The notes under the pieces were generated by a model. It ran no database searches, was not told the origin of the DNA, and saw only the letters and a list, made by a program, of their open reading frames with translations. A DNA stretch of 64,000 bases from Vreelandella arcis (GTDB taxonomy: Bacteria > Pseudomonadota > Gammaproteobacteria > Pseudomonadales > Halomonadaceae), in the NCBI RefSeq assembly GCF_900103865.1, contig NZ_FNII01000001.1, forward strand, positions 62,001 to 126,000, in the 5' to 3' direction. A program made the position numbers and the translations under genes. Shown here piece by piece: positions 7,727 to 16,392 of the stretch. Each line of letters starts with the position of its first letter. Position 1 is the stretch's first letter.

Positions 7727-8685
7727 ACATCGATCCGGGGTTGTTTCCCGACGTGGCCGATGCGCTGGGCATTGATAGCCCCGCTATCGTGGAAAAAGAT
7801 GTATATGCTGTCCAGTTACTGAGTCTGCTTTCAGAGCTGCATTCGGGAACTTTTGAGTTGGTATTCGCAGGCGGTACCAGCCTGGCAAAAGCCCACCACA
7901 AGCTTTTCCGTATGTCCGAGGATATCGATATCAAGCTTGTTCCCCGCGATGGGGTAGCAACGGGCATGTCTCGAACGGCGCTTAAGGCAGCAAGGAAAGC
8001 GGTTCTGTCTGAAATAGAAGCAATCATCAGTCGTTCCCAGATCCTGGCAATTGATCCCGATAGTGAGGTCGTCAAGCGTAACGAGTACCGCTATGCGGAG
8101 TTTACCGTTCGCTATCCCCGTACCCAGGGCAGCATTTCAGCGCTTCGACCTGACTTGAAGCTAGACGTCACTGCATCAGAGCTATACGAGCCCGCCGTGG
8201 CTTGCTCTGTCAGCTCTTTGTATGCCAATGCTCTTCAGCTACCGCCAGAGGTAGCTTCCTTTCCGGTGGTTAGCCTAAATGCCACGATCAGCGAAAAGCT
8301 GGTGGCATTACTGCGCCGTACAGCTCATGTGAATCGTGATCCTTCCCGAAAAGACGATGAAACGCTAGTGAGGCACGTCTACGATCTTCACATGGCGACA
8401 TCTGGCGGATATGACATGGCCGCATTACGCACGCTGGTAGAGGCGGTCATAAAGACCGACTTAGCTCAGTTCGGTAATCAACATGCGCAATTTGCCAATA
8501 GCCCTGCAGATGAATTGCGATATGGCCTCGGGTGCTTACAGACCGATCCTATCCATCAGGATCGCTACGAGCGTTTTATCGGCCCGCTGGTTTATCACGA
8601 TGAGCCCGCGTCCTGGCATGAAGCCTTGCAGACTGTGGACGAATTGGCCAAGCAGCTGCTGCCGGATGCTAGTGCTGAGTGCTGA
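7723..8685 (+). CDS. AbiEii/AbiGii-family nucleotidyltransferase toxin
   Basis: 320 residues with the AbiEii signature FELVFAGGTSLAKAHHKLFRMSEDIDIKL (residues about 44-72): the G-G-T-x-L motif followed by S-x-D-I-D, the metal-binding pair of the nucleotidyltransferase fold. Known AbiE toxins are NTP-dependent; the related MenA/MenT toxins transfer nucleotides to tRNA acceptor stems. It is translationally coupled to the DUF6088 gene, forming a probable toxin-antitoxin or abortive-infection unit that also stabilises the island. A hairpin with a short T-run follows at 8752-8771. Confidence 0.88.
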   Translation: MNIDPGLFPDVADALGIDSPAIVEKDVYAVQLLSLLSELHSGTFELVFAGGTSLAKAHHKLFRMSEDIDIKLVPRDGVATGMSRTALKAARKAVLSEIEAIISRSQILAIDPDSEVVKRNEYRYAEFTVRYPRTQGSISALRPDLKLDVTASELYEPAVACSVSSLYANALQLPPEVASFPVVSLNATISEKLVALLRRTAHVNRDPSRKDDETLVRHVYDLHMATSGGYDMAALRTLVEAVIKTDLAQFGNQHAQFANSPADELRYGLGCLQTDPIHQDRYERFIGPLVYHDEPASWHEALQTVDELAKQLLPDASAEC

Positions 8686-8751
8686 AGCTTGCTTTTACCC
8701 ATAATGCCATCTGTTGTTCGCCTATCACGTCGTACCTTGAATAACGGCCTC

Positions 8752-8771
8752 AGCCGCTTTGGGCGGCTTTC
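8752..8771 (+). terminator. Weak intrinsic terminator after the AbiE-type operon
   Basis: AGCCGC and GCGGCT pair around a TTTGG loop, followed by a short T-rich stretch (TTTCT). It lies 67 bp beyond the toxin stop. The T-run is short, so efficiency is uncertain. Confidence 0.4.
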
Positions 8772-8874
8772 TATGCCGTTACCTAGCTACCTATTAGCTT
8801 TATGGAATAAAGCCTGGGAGGCGTGGGGTATCGTTTTTGGATAAACTACTAATCTTTTAGGCATTTTAGCGGCT

Positions 8875-9405
8875 ATGAAAATTTCTTCTGCCCCCGTCAG
8901 CTATCAGACCCACGTTCGTCCGGCGCAAGTGCGTGACATGATTCGATGCTGTGAGGATCTACAGCAGACATTCAACCGTCTGGCCGATGCGACGACCAAA
9001 AACCTTGACCATTTTCAAGATGTTAGTAAAGAACCCGACTGGAAAGCAGTAGCGCTTCGGTGGCCGCAGCATTCAGCAGTACGGGCATTCAAGGAAGCCG
9101 CGCTCAATAACCACTTCGTATGTGCCAATTGGAAGACGTTTGATGAGCTTCAAAGTGAAGCGTATCGGTCACGCGAAGAATTGCTGACAACACGGTCTTT
9201 AGTGCCAGCGGAGGCTGACTTCATTTGGCTACGCCGTTTCATTCATTCAGTGGTGATGTGGGAAATTAACACGATCGAACCTTATCCGCCGACGCTGCGG
9301 GTGGCGCGGGCAATTCAGGGCTGGAAGGGTGTCGCCAATGCCTTACAGAAGGAGCTGAATAAGATCGATGGCAGTGACGACCCTTGGGCGACACTAAGAC
9401 GTTGA
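8875..9405 (+). CDS. Hypothetical island protein, 176 aa
   Basis: I do not recognise this protein. It is predicted soluble, mixed alpha-helical, with no signal peptide or membrane segment. It contains several Trp and Arg residues in the middle (EADFIWLRRFIHSVVMWEINTIEPYPPTLRVARAIQGW) and ends in an acidic-basic tail (DGSDDPWATLRR). It starts at ATG 8875 without a strong Shine-Dalgarno sequence. It stands alone between the AbiE-type pair and the ATPase gene in the same orientation; the 190-bp gaps on both sides suggest its own promoter. A role in island maintenance is only a guess from position. Confidence 0.6.
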   Translation: MKISSAPVSYQTHVRPAQVRDMIRCCEDLQQTFNRLADATTKNLDHFQDVSKEPDWKAVALRWPQHSAVRAFKEAALNNHFVCANWKTFDELQSEAYRSREELLTTRSLVPAEADFIWLRRFIHSVVMWEINTIEPYPPTLRVARAIQGWKGVANALQKELNKIDGSDDPWATLRR

Positions 9406-9545
9406 GGTTATTTAGCGTTCAAAGTGTTCTGCCAACCTGTTGGCATGCCGGCTATCATCACCGACAGCATTGATTAAAACATCGTCGAAATGCCAGAAAA
9501 TGCTCAGCAATTAGTAGGGCTCCTAGGTGACATATTAGTCACAAT

Positions 9546-9558
9546 CTGTAAATTACAG
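9546..9558. promoter_or_regulatory. 13-bp perfect palindrome upstream of the ATPase gene
   Basis: CTGTAAATTACAG is symmetric around a central A and lies 39 bp before the chosen ATG of the ATPase gene, in the 190-bp intergenic stretch. Size and position suit a repressor operator; the binding protein is unknown. Confidence 0.35.
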
Positions 9559-9596
9559 CCATCATGCGGCGTGCAATGCAATGCAATGGAGAGGCA

Positions 9597-11264
9597 ATGA
9601 GTAGCGAACACGACTTCTCGTACGACCCTAGAACAGGCGAGTGTGAGGCCCCCAAAAATGAAAACTGGGGTATACCACCAAATCCGTTTTTTCAGCCGCC
9701 CGCCCAAAGCAACGTGCTTTCAGAGAATTCCCCTTCTCACCACGCCCAGCAGCAAGTAGTACCAAAATCTTCAATAAAGGCGAGGGGCGGGAATCGAAGT
9801 CGTAAAGACAGGGTCGTGACTGAAATTTATCACTTGTTAAAAAAACATTATTTCAAAGGCATGACACCTCGTGGTACGGAGCTGTTGATTAATTACAAAA
9901 CCTCACTTGCAACCCCCTTGGAAGTGGAGGGTTTCGTCAGCGATATTCAGAGCTTGGCTCTTCACACCACAGGTCTAGCGATTAATACCAAAGAAGTAGG
10001 GTTGGCATTAGGAGCTATCAAAGGCGATGAACCTGATGCTCAAGGGGTGGCGGCGAGTACTGGATTGACAGTACTAGGTGGGCAGGGAAGTCTATATTTA
10101 TTGGCTCATGAAGAGATTGTCGAAATTCATGCGCAAATGGGGTTCCACCCATTGAAACAGTTTCAGGAACCTATCGGCTTCGTTCGCCTAAAAAATGCGA
10201 GGCCACCAATTTTTTACGCTCTGTATGGTCAGGTAGCTTATCAGCCACTAATTAGCTTTTTAGATCTGCTAAACGTGCCTAGGGAAAGCCAGCTACTAGT
10301 TTTAGCGTGGCTAGTAACTTGCTTGATTCCCAATGCTGATAATGTGCTTTTAGAAATTGTTGGTGAGCGCTTCAGCGGGAAAAGCACGCTGCAGTCTGCT
10401 TTGAAAACCTTGATAGATCCTAGTTTAGAACCGTTGATAGGTGATACTCCCCAAAAAGAGGCACAAATGTTCGAGCTAGGCAAGCGAGATCACGTGATCA
10501 GCCTAGATAGGGTAGACAAAATGTCCCCAAAAGCCCAAGAAGCATTAATGACTCTTTTGAAGGGCAAGCTCACTGACATTAGTGCAAAAAAGTCCTCGGG
10601 ACAAACGCGAGTATTCCTTAGTCATCCTGTCATTATCAATAGCGCTGAAAGTGTGGTGACGTGGGCAGATTTGGCCGATCGCAGCATCTTGGTTTCGTTA
10701 CCCCGGCTAGAAAAAATTGTGGATCATTTTCTTGAAAAACCGGCGGCTAATAGTTCTTTTCAGCCTGCCTTTGCAAGTTTAGTTGCCTTGCTAAGTTATG
10801 TTCATGCTAGTTGGAAATCCGTTAGAGCGACTGCAGCTCCTGCAGGGATGGTGGATTTTTACTGTATTGGTATAGCGGTAGCTGAGGCGATGGGAGGAAG
10901 CGCTTCGGACTTTGATCAGCAGCTGACGACAAGCTTGGAACGGCGTTTCGAGATGGAGCTTTATGAGTACCCTGTAGCAGCAGCTGTTAGGGATTTACTG
11001 GGAGCTTCTGGCAAAGAAAGCTTGGATCTGCCTGTCGGGGAGCTGTTGCAAAAATTAAATGACTTTCGGCCTGATGATGCACTGGATAGCCAGTGGCCTC
11101 GTGGCCCAAGAGATCTAGGATCAAAGCTAGATAAATGTTCAGGCTTGATGGAGGCATATGGCATGCGTGTCGGCCCAACTGAGCGTAAAGGAAAACGCGG
11201 TGTTTACCATCGTAAAATTGAAAAATGCACCCCTCAGCTATACCGCGCACGATCACCATTTTAA
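9597..11264 (+). CDS. P-loop ATPase of SF3/AAA-like type, probable island replication or maintenance protein
   Basis: A 555-residue protein. A P-loop GERFSGKS lies at about residues 256-263 (VGERFSGKSTLQSALKTL) and a Walker B-like strand follows in HVISLDRVDKMSPKAQEALM. A later segment (VIINSAESVVTWADLADRSILVSLPRLEK) resembles the sensor region of phage/plasmid primase-helicase and DUF927-like ATPases (LxDRxLxVxLP). The N-terminal 60 residues are proline-rich and low in structure; residues 70-230 have no recognised motif and no primase active site. ATG 9597 is preferred over an upstream ATG because GGAGAGG lies just before it. A helicase-like role in island replication is inferred, not shown. 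Confidence 0.7.
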   Translation: MSSEHDFSYDPRTGECEAPKNENWGIPPNPFFQPPAQSNVLSENSPSHHAQQQVVPKSSIKARGGNRSRKDRVVTEIYHLLKKHYFKGMTPRGTELLINYKTSLATPLEVEGFVSDIQSLALHTTGLAINTKEVGLALGAIKGDEPDAQGVAASTGLTVLGGQGSLYLLAHEEIVEIHAQMGFHPLKQFQEPIGFVRLKNARPPIFYALYGQVAYQPLISFLDLLNVPRESQLLVLAWLVTCLIPNADNVLLEIVGERFSGKSTLQSALKTLIDPSLEPLIGDTPQKEAQMFELGKRDHVISLDRVDKMSPKAQEALMTLLKGKLTDISAKKSSGQTRVFLSHPVIINSAESVVTWADLADRSILVSLPRLEKIVDHFLEKPAANSSFQPAFASLVALLSYVHASWKSVRATAAPAGMVDFYCIGIAVAEAMGGSASDFDQQLTTSLERRFEMELYEYPVAAAVRDLLGASGKESLDLPVGELLQKLNDFRPDDALDSQWPRGPRDLGSKLDKCSGLMEAYGMRVGPTERKGKRGVYHRKIEKCTPQLYRARSPF

Positions 11265-11382
11265 AAATTGCTAATCCTCTAACCAAGGATCAGGTAATTT
11301 TTCGAGGCAGGATGTCTGGAGGTGTAAAATTAATTTATTTGTTAATTTTCTGTATTTATAGCGTTTATTTTTAATAAATAAG

Positions 11383-11733
11383 CTATAGATGTCCAGTTAT
11401 CTGGCTGCGGTGTCCTTCTAGCCACCGGCAAAGCAGCGTCTGCCCTGGACCTTTCGGATAGCGCCGCCCCTGCAACCACTCCTCCAGGGTGCGGCATGGC
11501 ACCCCCAGCTCTTCAGCCATCTGGACTTGAGTGATCCCTCGCTGCTTACGCACGGCAGCAGCATCGCGGATTAGTCGGCGCTTGGGTTCATCTTGCTCCA
11601 TGGCGGCTAGTCGTACTTGGTCGGGGTCTAATGTTTCCGGCAGGTACACCTGTGACTGGGGCTGAGATGGCGTGTTTGAACCAGCAGCATTGCTTATCGA
11701 CGCGGTAGGGTGTTGCCAAGGGTATCGTGCCAT
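11383..11733 (-). CDS. HTH domain protein (putative regulator), 116 aa
   Basis: The C-terminal half is a helix-turn-helix of the type found in HigA/NadS-like regulators: RDAAAVRKQRGITQVQMAEELGVPCRTLEEWLQGRRYPKGPGQTLL. The N-terminal 45 residues are Pro/Ser/Gln-rich and probably unstructured. The start at 11733 is chosen because AGGAG lies 6-7 bases upstream on the minus strand. It is in line with the Gp2/YagK-like gene upstream (67 bp) and probably co-transcribed with it, so it may control replication or expression of that gene. Confidence 0.7.
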   Translation of the reverse strand: MARYPWQHPTASISNAAGSNTPSQPQSQVYLPETLDPDQVRLAAMEQDEPKRRLIRDAAAVRKQRGITQVQMAEELGVPCRTLEEWLQGRRYPKGPGQTLLCRWLEGHRSQITGHL

Positions 11734-11800
11734 GAGAACTCTCCTGTATACCAAAAGGAAAGGCCCGCGTTGACGGGCCTATATCATGGTAGAGCAGGTG

Positions 11801-12490
11801 CTACTTATTGCTTGTCAGTAGCCCCCTGTGGCGCTGACCATAGACTTTGGTATGCGCCTTGCAGAAATAGCTCATCCGGTAGAATGCTTCAGAGAACTGG
11901 GCGTATTCATCACTGGGTTCCAGGCGGTAAAAAGTACAACCAATCTTTTTCCTTGTACATTGCACCCTTTTCCCGGCTTCTGTTGGTGAGATCTCCAACG
12001 CACTGGCCCAAGCATCAGCGATACGCAAAAAATTGTTTTCACCCTCGTAATCCCTACTCCCCATCGTTCGAAAGGCATTACCGTTCAGAAGCAACATGAC
12101 GTGAAAATGGGGGCGCTGGCTGTTGGTGCCAATTTCACGGGCAATAATGTGGCGAACCGGGCACTTATGTTTCACGTTGTTTCGCTTCAAGTGTGAATCG
12201 ATCTTGCTCTGAAACGAGGATAAAAACCGCCGAATTACCTTATTGGTCTCGGCATCGTCTGGCAGTGTAAGCCCCAGCGGCAATTGCAAGTCAAAGCGCA
12301 GCACCAATACCCGCTTGTGTGCATTTATGGCCTTTTTAAAGACTCGATACCCATCTTCCAGGTAGTCAGGGAGTAGCGGGCCTTTGTCGGTCATTACATC
12401 CATGTGTGTGTCGTCGGAGGTAATGAATATTGGCTCGTAAAGGAGGCTGTGATTGCGATTGGCTTTTAAGCGCTTTGGTTTGTGGATCAT
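11801..12490 (-). CDS. Inovirus Gp2 / YagK-YfjJ family protein (putative replication-associated protein)
   Basis: A 229-residue protein with the segment HIIAREIGTNSQRPHFHVMLLLNGNAF (His-hydrophobic-His resembling the HUH-like motif of rolling-circle Rep proteins and their YfjJ/YagK relatives), and with MSYFCKAHTKVYGQRHRGLLTS near the end. Members occur in filamentous phages and in P4-like chromosomal islands. A conserved Tyr nucleophile could be among the C-terminal Tyr residues (FYRLEP, FYRMSYFCK), but this is not proven. The 619 bp upstream is noncoding and hairpin-rich, which fits a replication or nicking origin. Confidence 0.75.
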   Translation of the reverse strand: MIHKPKRLKANRNHSLLYEPIFITSDDTHMDVMTDKGPLLPDYLEDGYRVFKKAINAHKRVLVLRFDLQLPLGLTLPDDAETNKVIRRFLSSFQSKIDSHLKRNNVKHKCPVRHIIAREIGTNSQRPHFHVMLLLNGNAFRTMGSRDYEGENNFLRIADAWASALEISPTEAGKRVQCTRKKIGCTFYRLEPSDEYAQFSEAFYRMSYFCKAHTKVYGQRHRGLLTSNK

Positions 12491-13109
12491 GATGATAAGT
12501 CTCGCTGACGATTAGGAAAAAGTGAGCAGATGAAGCTCACGGCTATCGCCACGATTCATTGGCAGAGGAACCATTACCCGCCTCGAATAAGCACCATATA
12601 GCCATCAGGGATAATTTAGCGTTGCTAGTATCCCGAATTGACGGCTTCCCATGAGTGAGCTTGCTACGCGCTCATCGTTGCTTACTCGCGCTGTATTACT
12701 CCTTCGGAGATACGCTTAGTTCGATGTTCCTATATATACTAACGGACCCCTAAAAATCAGTAAGATACGTCAAGGGAGCTAGGCTGGGTTTCGTTACCTC
12801 AAACACCGTCTGTACCCTCGCTTGGCTGGTTTTTAAAGCTACGTCAGCTACTCTCACCGGAAATGAACTCGTGGCATCAGATAGCCACGCCGTGTAAAGA
12901 ATTACACCACCCTGTCTAAGTACTCCGGCACTTGCCGCCGGAGGCCGTAATTCCCCACTTTTTTACGTTGCTGCCGGATACATACTATGTACACATCGAG
13001 CGCAACTTTCTAAATCGATTGAAAAAAATCTCAACTACGTACTACCTCCATGAAGCTATCAGGAATGGCTTGATACGCATCCATTCGCTGTCCTTGGAGG
13101 AAAATCATC
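12491..13109. other. 619-bp noncoding region with clustered hairpins; candidate origin or structured RNA
   Basis: No convincing gene is seen here. Inverted repeats: GTGAGC/GCTCAC (12522-12540); CGTGGC/GCCACG (12870-12889); GTGTAA/TTACAC with loop AGAA (12892-12907); CTCCGGC/GCCGGAG (12923-12943). The last three lie within 74 bp, followed by a CCCCACTTTTTT stretch. The region sits directly upstream of the Gp2/YagK-like gene, where replication or transfer origins often lie. It could alternatively be an untranslated leader of the rightward zinc-ribbon gene at 13110. None of these roles is proven. Confidence 0.4.
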
Positions 13110-13442
13110 ATGACGATCCATTGCCCTAACTGTGGTTCACCACACGTTATATCCCGCAATGTTGGAAGAAAGCTGGGCGGTACCACTGGAGCGGCTGCCG
13201 GTGCTGCCTCTGGTGCAGCCGGTGCCCTTAGCGGTGCCAAAGCAGGTGCGCTGGTCGGCGCAATGGTCGGGCCCGCAGGCATTACGATTGGCGGTTTGTC
13301 CGGTGCCGTATTTGGTGGTTTGTTAGGCGGCACAACCTTTGGTGTTGCCGGTGCCAAGCTGGGCCATGAGATTGATCAAAAAATGCTCGATAACTACGCC
13401 TGCTGTGCCTGTAAGTGCACCTTTCGTCCCCACGCTGAGTAA
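13110..13442 (+). CDS. Small zinc-ribbon protein with central glycine-zipper segment
   Basis: 110 residues. The N-terminus has CPNCGSPHV and the C-terminus has CCACKCTF, so two CxxC knuckles could form one zinc ribbon. Between them (about residues 24-90) is a Gly/Ala-rich stretch with GxxxG spacing (GAAAGAASGAAGALSGAKAGALVGAMVG and further), typical of glycine-zipper membrane-associated segments. GGAGG lies upstream of the ATG. The function is unknown. The first gene of a rightward series leading to DUF932, ERF, YqaJ and RadC genes. Confidence 0.75.
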   Translation: MTIHCPNCGSPHVISRNVGRKLGGTTGAAAGAASGAAGALSGAKAGALVGAMVGPAGITIGGLSGAVFGGLLGGTTFGVAGAKLGHEIDQKMLDNYACCACKCTFRPHAE

Positions 13443-13575
13443 CCGCCTGTCAGCGGCCCTTTCTAACGCTTAATTCGTTCACTCCCCCTATCCGCATCCG
13501 CTTGCCCGCCTTATTCAGGGCGGGCCGTTATGCCGTGTGCGCTCATTAATATTGAAAAATCTGAAGGAGTTTGTA

Positions 13576-14544
13576 ATGGCTCATCTCGTTGAACAAATGG
13601 CTTACGTTGGCGATACCCCTTGGCATGGCCTGGGGCAGCAACTGACCCGTCATCAACCGCTGGAAGTCTGGCAACAACAGGCCGGTATGAACTGGCACAT
13701 TGAAGAAGCCCCGGTGCGTTTTATTGCCGAGGGTGCAAGCCACTTGGGCAGCATCCATTCGTTCCCGGAGCAAAAGGTGCTCTACCGCTCGGATAGCAAG
13801 GCCCCACTGTCGGTCGTCTCGCAGCGCTACAAGGTGGTGCAGCCTGAGGAAATCCTGGAGTTTTACCGCGACCTGACCGAGTACGCGGGTTACGAGCTGG
13901 AAACCGCCGGTGTGCTCAAGGGCGGGCGTAAGTTCTGGGCCCTGGCACGCAGCGGTTTGAGCACGTCGCTGAAAGGCCAGGATGAGGTGAACGACTACCT
14001 GCTGCTGGCCACCTCATGCGATGGGACGCTGGCGACCATGGCCACGCCGACTACGGTGCGGGTGGTGTGCAACAACACGCTGCAAATTGCCGTGGATGGC
14101 ACGTCGCAGGCGGTGAAGGTGCCCCACCGCTCCGAGTTCGACCCGCGTGCGGTGAAACGTCAGTTGGGGATATCCGTTTCCCAGTGGAATGACTTCATGT
14201 ACCGCATGAAGGCCCTGTCGGAACGCAGGATCGACCACCGTGAAGCGCAACAGTACCTGCAGTCGGTGCTCTGCGGTGCCGAGAAAGCCATGGACGATCC
14301 CTCCAAGCTGCCCAATTACCGGGCGCTCAATAAGGTCCAGAAGCTTTACCACGGCGAAGGACGAGGCTCGCACCTGGTAACCGCCAAGGACACGGCCTGG
14401 GGCCTGCTCAATGCGGTAACCGAGTACGTCGACCATGAGAAACGGGCACGCAGCAACGATACCCGCATGGATTCGGCGTGGTTCGGCCAGGGTGCCCAGC
14501 TTAAGCAGGAAGCCCTGGACGCAGCCTTAGCGCTGGTTGCATAG
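13576..14544 (+). CDS. DUF932 family protein (phage/plasmid-like, TIGR03299 type)
   Basis: 322 residues beginning MAHLVEQMAYVGDTPWHGLGQQL, the characteristic N-terminus of DUF932/TIGR03299 proteins, with VVCNNTLQIAV and SEFDPRAVKRQL in the middle. The family is widespread on phages, plasmids and islands, usually near recombination genes; its biochemical function is not established. AAGGAG precedes ATG 13576 and decides this start. It is followed by a strong terminator. Confidence 0.88.
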   Translation: MAHLVEQMAYVGDTPWHGLGQQLTRHQPLEVWQQQAGMNWHIEEAPVRFIAEGASHLGSIHSFPEQKVLYRSDSKAPLSVVSQRYKVVQPEEILEFYRDLTEYAGYELETAGVLKGGRKFWALARSGLSTSLKGQDEVNDYLLLATSCDGTLATMATPTTVRVVCNNTLQIAVDGTSQAVKVPHRSEFDPRAVKRQLGISVSQWNDFMYRMKALSERRIDHREAQQYLQSVLCGAEKAMDDPSKLPNYRALNKVQKLYHGEGRGSHLVTAKDTAWGLLNAVTEYVDHEKRARSNDTRMDSAWFGQGAQLKQEALDAALALVA

Positions 14545-14613
14545 CCCGCCAGCCTGGACGCTCTTCCCCAACAAGCTGTTTCCATTTCCATGAACCCTAT
14601 CCTCACGGCATAG

Positions 14614-14643
14614 ACGCCCGGCCCCTCAAAGGCCGGGCGTTTT
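14614..14643 (+). terminator. Intrinsic terminator after the DUF932 gene
   Basis: ACGCCCGGCC (14614-14623) pairs perfectly with GGCCGGGCGT (14631-14640) around a 7-base loop, followed by TTTT. It shares the lead-in TAGACGCC with the terminator at 16393, suggesting related intergenic modules in this recombination region. Confidence 0.8.
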
Positions 14644-14673
14644 GCTATGGGGCCAATATGACGAGGTACCGAC

Positions 14674-14850
14674 ATGACATTCGTATCCAACACCGTCGAA
14701 ACCGGGCTGACCCGACTGACCGAAGCCCTGCTGGCCAAGCAGGCCCACTACGCCGACACGGTGGTCTGTGCCCAGGGCAAATTCTACCGGGCGGAAGTCC
14801 GCCTGGAACCCATTGATCCCGAGGCGCTGGCCGAGCACATGGTTGACTAA
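14674..14850 (+). CDS. Small hypothetical protein, 58 aa
   Basis: An ATG at 14674 opens a frame of 58 codons ending at TAA 14850. The protein begins MTFVSNTVETGLTRLTEALL and ends in PIDPEALAEHMVD. It is acidic, helical and has no recognised motif. Base composition and codon use look like those of the DUF932 and ERF neighbours, and it fills the gap between a terminator and the ERF gene, so it is probably a real gene. A weak purine-rich stretch (ACGAGG) lies upstream. Confidence 0.55.
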   Translation: MTFVSNTVETGLTRLTEALLAKQAHYADTVVCAQGKFYRAEVRLEPIDPEALAEHMVD

Positions 14851-14916
14851 CCCGATACCGAGAGAGACACCTCTTCTCGCCCTGATTTTCTGTTGATTAA
14901 TTTCTGGAGGTGCCCC

Positions 14917-15699
14917 ATGGCACAGCGTCACTCAACACCCCACACATCATCCACGACCCCATCACCCACCTTGGTTAATGGCGCCGCATCAGTGAACGTG
15001 CCTGCGTCAGTTGAGGCCCACCCAACCGCTGACAGTACCGCGATCATTCAGGTGATCGAGCGGGCCGCACTTAACCCTGACGTCGATATCGACAAGATGG
15101 AGCGCTTGCTACAAATGCAGGAACGCGTCATGGATCGCCAGGCGATGATGGCCTACAGCGCTGCCATGGCGGCCATGCAGACCGAGCTGCCCAGCATTGA
15201 GGAACGTGGCCAGACCAACAACGGCCACTACGCCACGCTGGAAGACATCGTCGATACCGTGCGCCCGATCATGCAGAAGTATGGCTTTGCGGTGAGCTTC
15301 CGTATTCAGACGCAGGAACGCGGTATCCAGATCACAGGCGTACTGATGCACAAGGACGGCCATCGCGAAGAGACCAGCATGCTGTTACCGGCGGATATCA
15401 GCGGCAACAAGAATGCGGTGCAGGCGTTTGGTTCCTCTACCAGCTATGGCAAGCGCTATGTGCTGTGCGCACTGCTCAATATCACCACACGCGGCCAGGA
15501 CGATAACGGTAACGCCAGCACCAAAGCGGGTATTAAGACAGTGACCGCTTTCCAAGCGGGACAGATCCAGCGGCTGATCAGCCAGTGCCCAGCGACGACC
15601 CAGGAGTGGTTCAGCGGCAAGTACGGGTCTGCCGTTCAGGTGCCCTACAGCGACTTCGACAAGCTACGGGCGTCCCTATCCAAGCGAGCGGTTAAGTAA
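14917..15699 (+). CDS. ERF family single-strand annealing protein
   Basis: 260 residues with the ERF core: MMAYSAAMAAMQTELPSIEERGQTNNGHYATLEDIVDTVRPIMQKYGFAVSFR, then GNKNAVQAFGSSTSYGKRYVLCALLNI. ERF proteins bind single-stranded DNA and anneal homologous strands, acting with a partner exonuclease in phage-type recombination. The start at 14917 is supported by TGGAGG six bases upstream. It is followed 37 bp later by the YqaJ exonuclease gene, which gives a complete two-gene recombination system. Confidence 0.92.
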   Translation: MAQRHSTPHTSSTTPSPTLVNGAASVNVPASVEAHPTADSTAIIQVIERAALNPDVDIDKMERLLQMQERVMDRQAMMAYSAAMAAMQTELPSIEERGQTNNGHYATLEDIVDTVRPIMQKYGFAVSFRIQTQERGIQITGVLMHKDGHREETSMLLPADISGNKNAVQAFGSSTSYGKRYVLCALLNITTRGQDDNGNASTKAGIKTVTAFQAGQIQRLISQCPATTQEWFSGKYGSAVQVPYSDFDKLRASLSKRAVK

Positions 15700-15736
15700 C
15701 AGGCCTTTTCCCCCTATCTAACCCAAGGAGGCGACC

Positions 15737-16348
15737 ATGCAGATCCTCAACATGACGCAAGGCTCTCCCGAGTGGCTGGCGGCGCGTTTGGGGCGCGTCA
15801 CCATGTCGGAGCTCAAGACCTTGCTGGTCAACGGCAAGGGCCCTGGTGGATTCGGTGCCGGGGCCATTACCTACATGCACCAGTTGATGGGCGAACGGAT
15901 GACCGGTGAATTGGCCGAGCCGTTTCAGGGCAATGCCCATACCCGTCGGGGGCACGAGCTGGAAGGCGTGGCCCGTTCGCTCTACGTCAATGCATCCGGC
16001 GAGCCGAACCCGCAGGAAGTTGGGATTATCCTCAACCATGACGTGGGCTATTCGCCCGACAGCCTGGTCGGCGCTAACGGGCTGCTGGAAATCAAGACCA
16101 AACTGCCCAAGTTCCAGATCGAGGTTCTACTCAGCGGGGAGATTCCGGCAGAGCACGTTGCGCAGTGCCAGGGCGGCTTATGGGTCAGCGAGCGGGAATG
16201 GATCGACTTTGTAAGCTACTGGCCGGGGATGCCGCTGTTTATCAAGCGCGCCTATCGCGACGACATTATGATTCGCATGATTGCTGAGCGGGTCGACGCT
16301 TTTCATGAAGAGATGGAGCGGCGAATGAGCCAAGTGATGGCAGCGTGA
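15737..16348 (+). CDS. YqaJ/lambda-exonuclease family recombinase nuclease
   Basis: 203 residues beginning MQILNMTQGSPEWLAARLGRVTMSE, the typical YqaJ N-terminus. PD-(D/E)xK residues are visible: Glu in RRGHELEGVARSLY, Asp in GYSPDSLVG, and the E-x-K pair in LLEIKTKLPKF. The enzyme degrades one DNA strand from double-strand ends so that the ERF annealase can act. It is preceded by AAGGAGG. A strong terminator follows. Confidence 0.92.
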   Translation: MQILNMTQGSPEWLAARLGRVTMSELKTLLVNGKGPGGFGAGAITYMHQLMGERMTGELAEPFQGNAHTRRGHELEGVARSLYVNASGEPNPQEVGIILNHDVGYSPDSLVGANGLLEIKTKLPKFQIEVLLSGEIPAEHVAQCQGGLWVSEREWIDFVSYWPGMPLFIKRAYRDDIMIRMIAERVDAFHEEMERRMSQVMAA

Positions 16349-16392
16349 CAAAACCCTCCCATAGTTATACCAATCGATCATTAACGACATAG

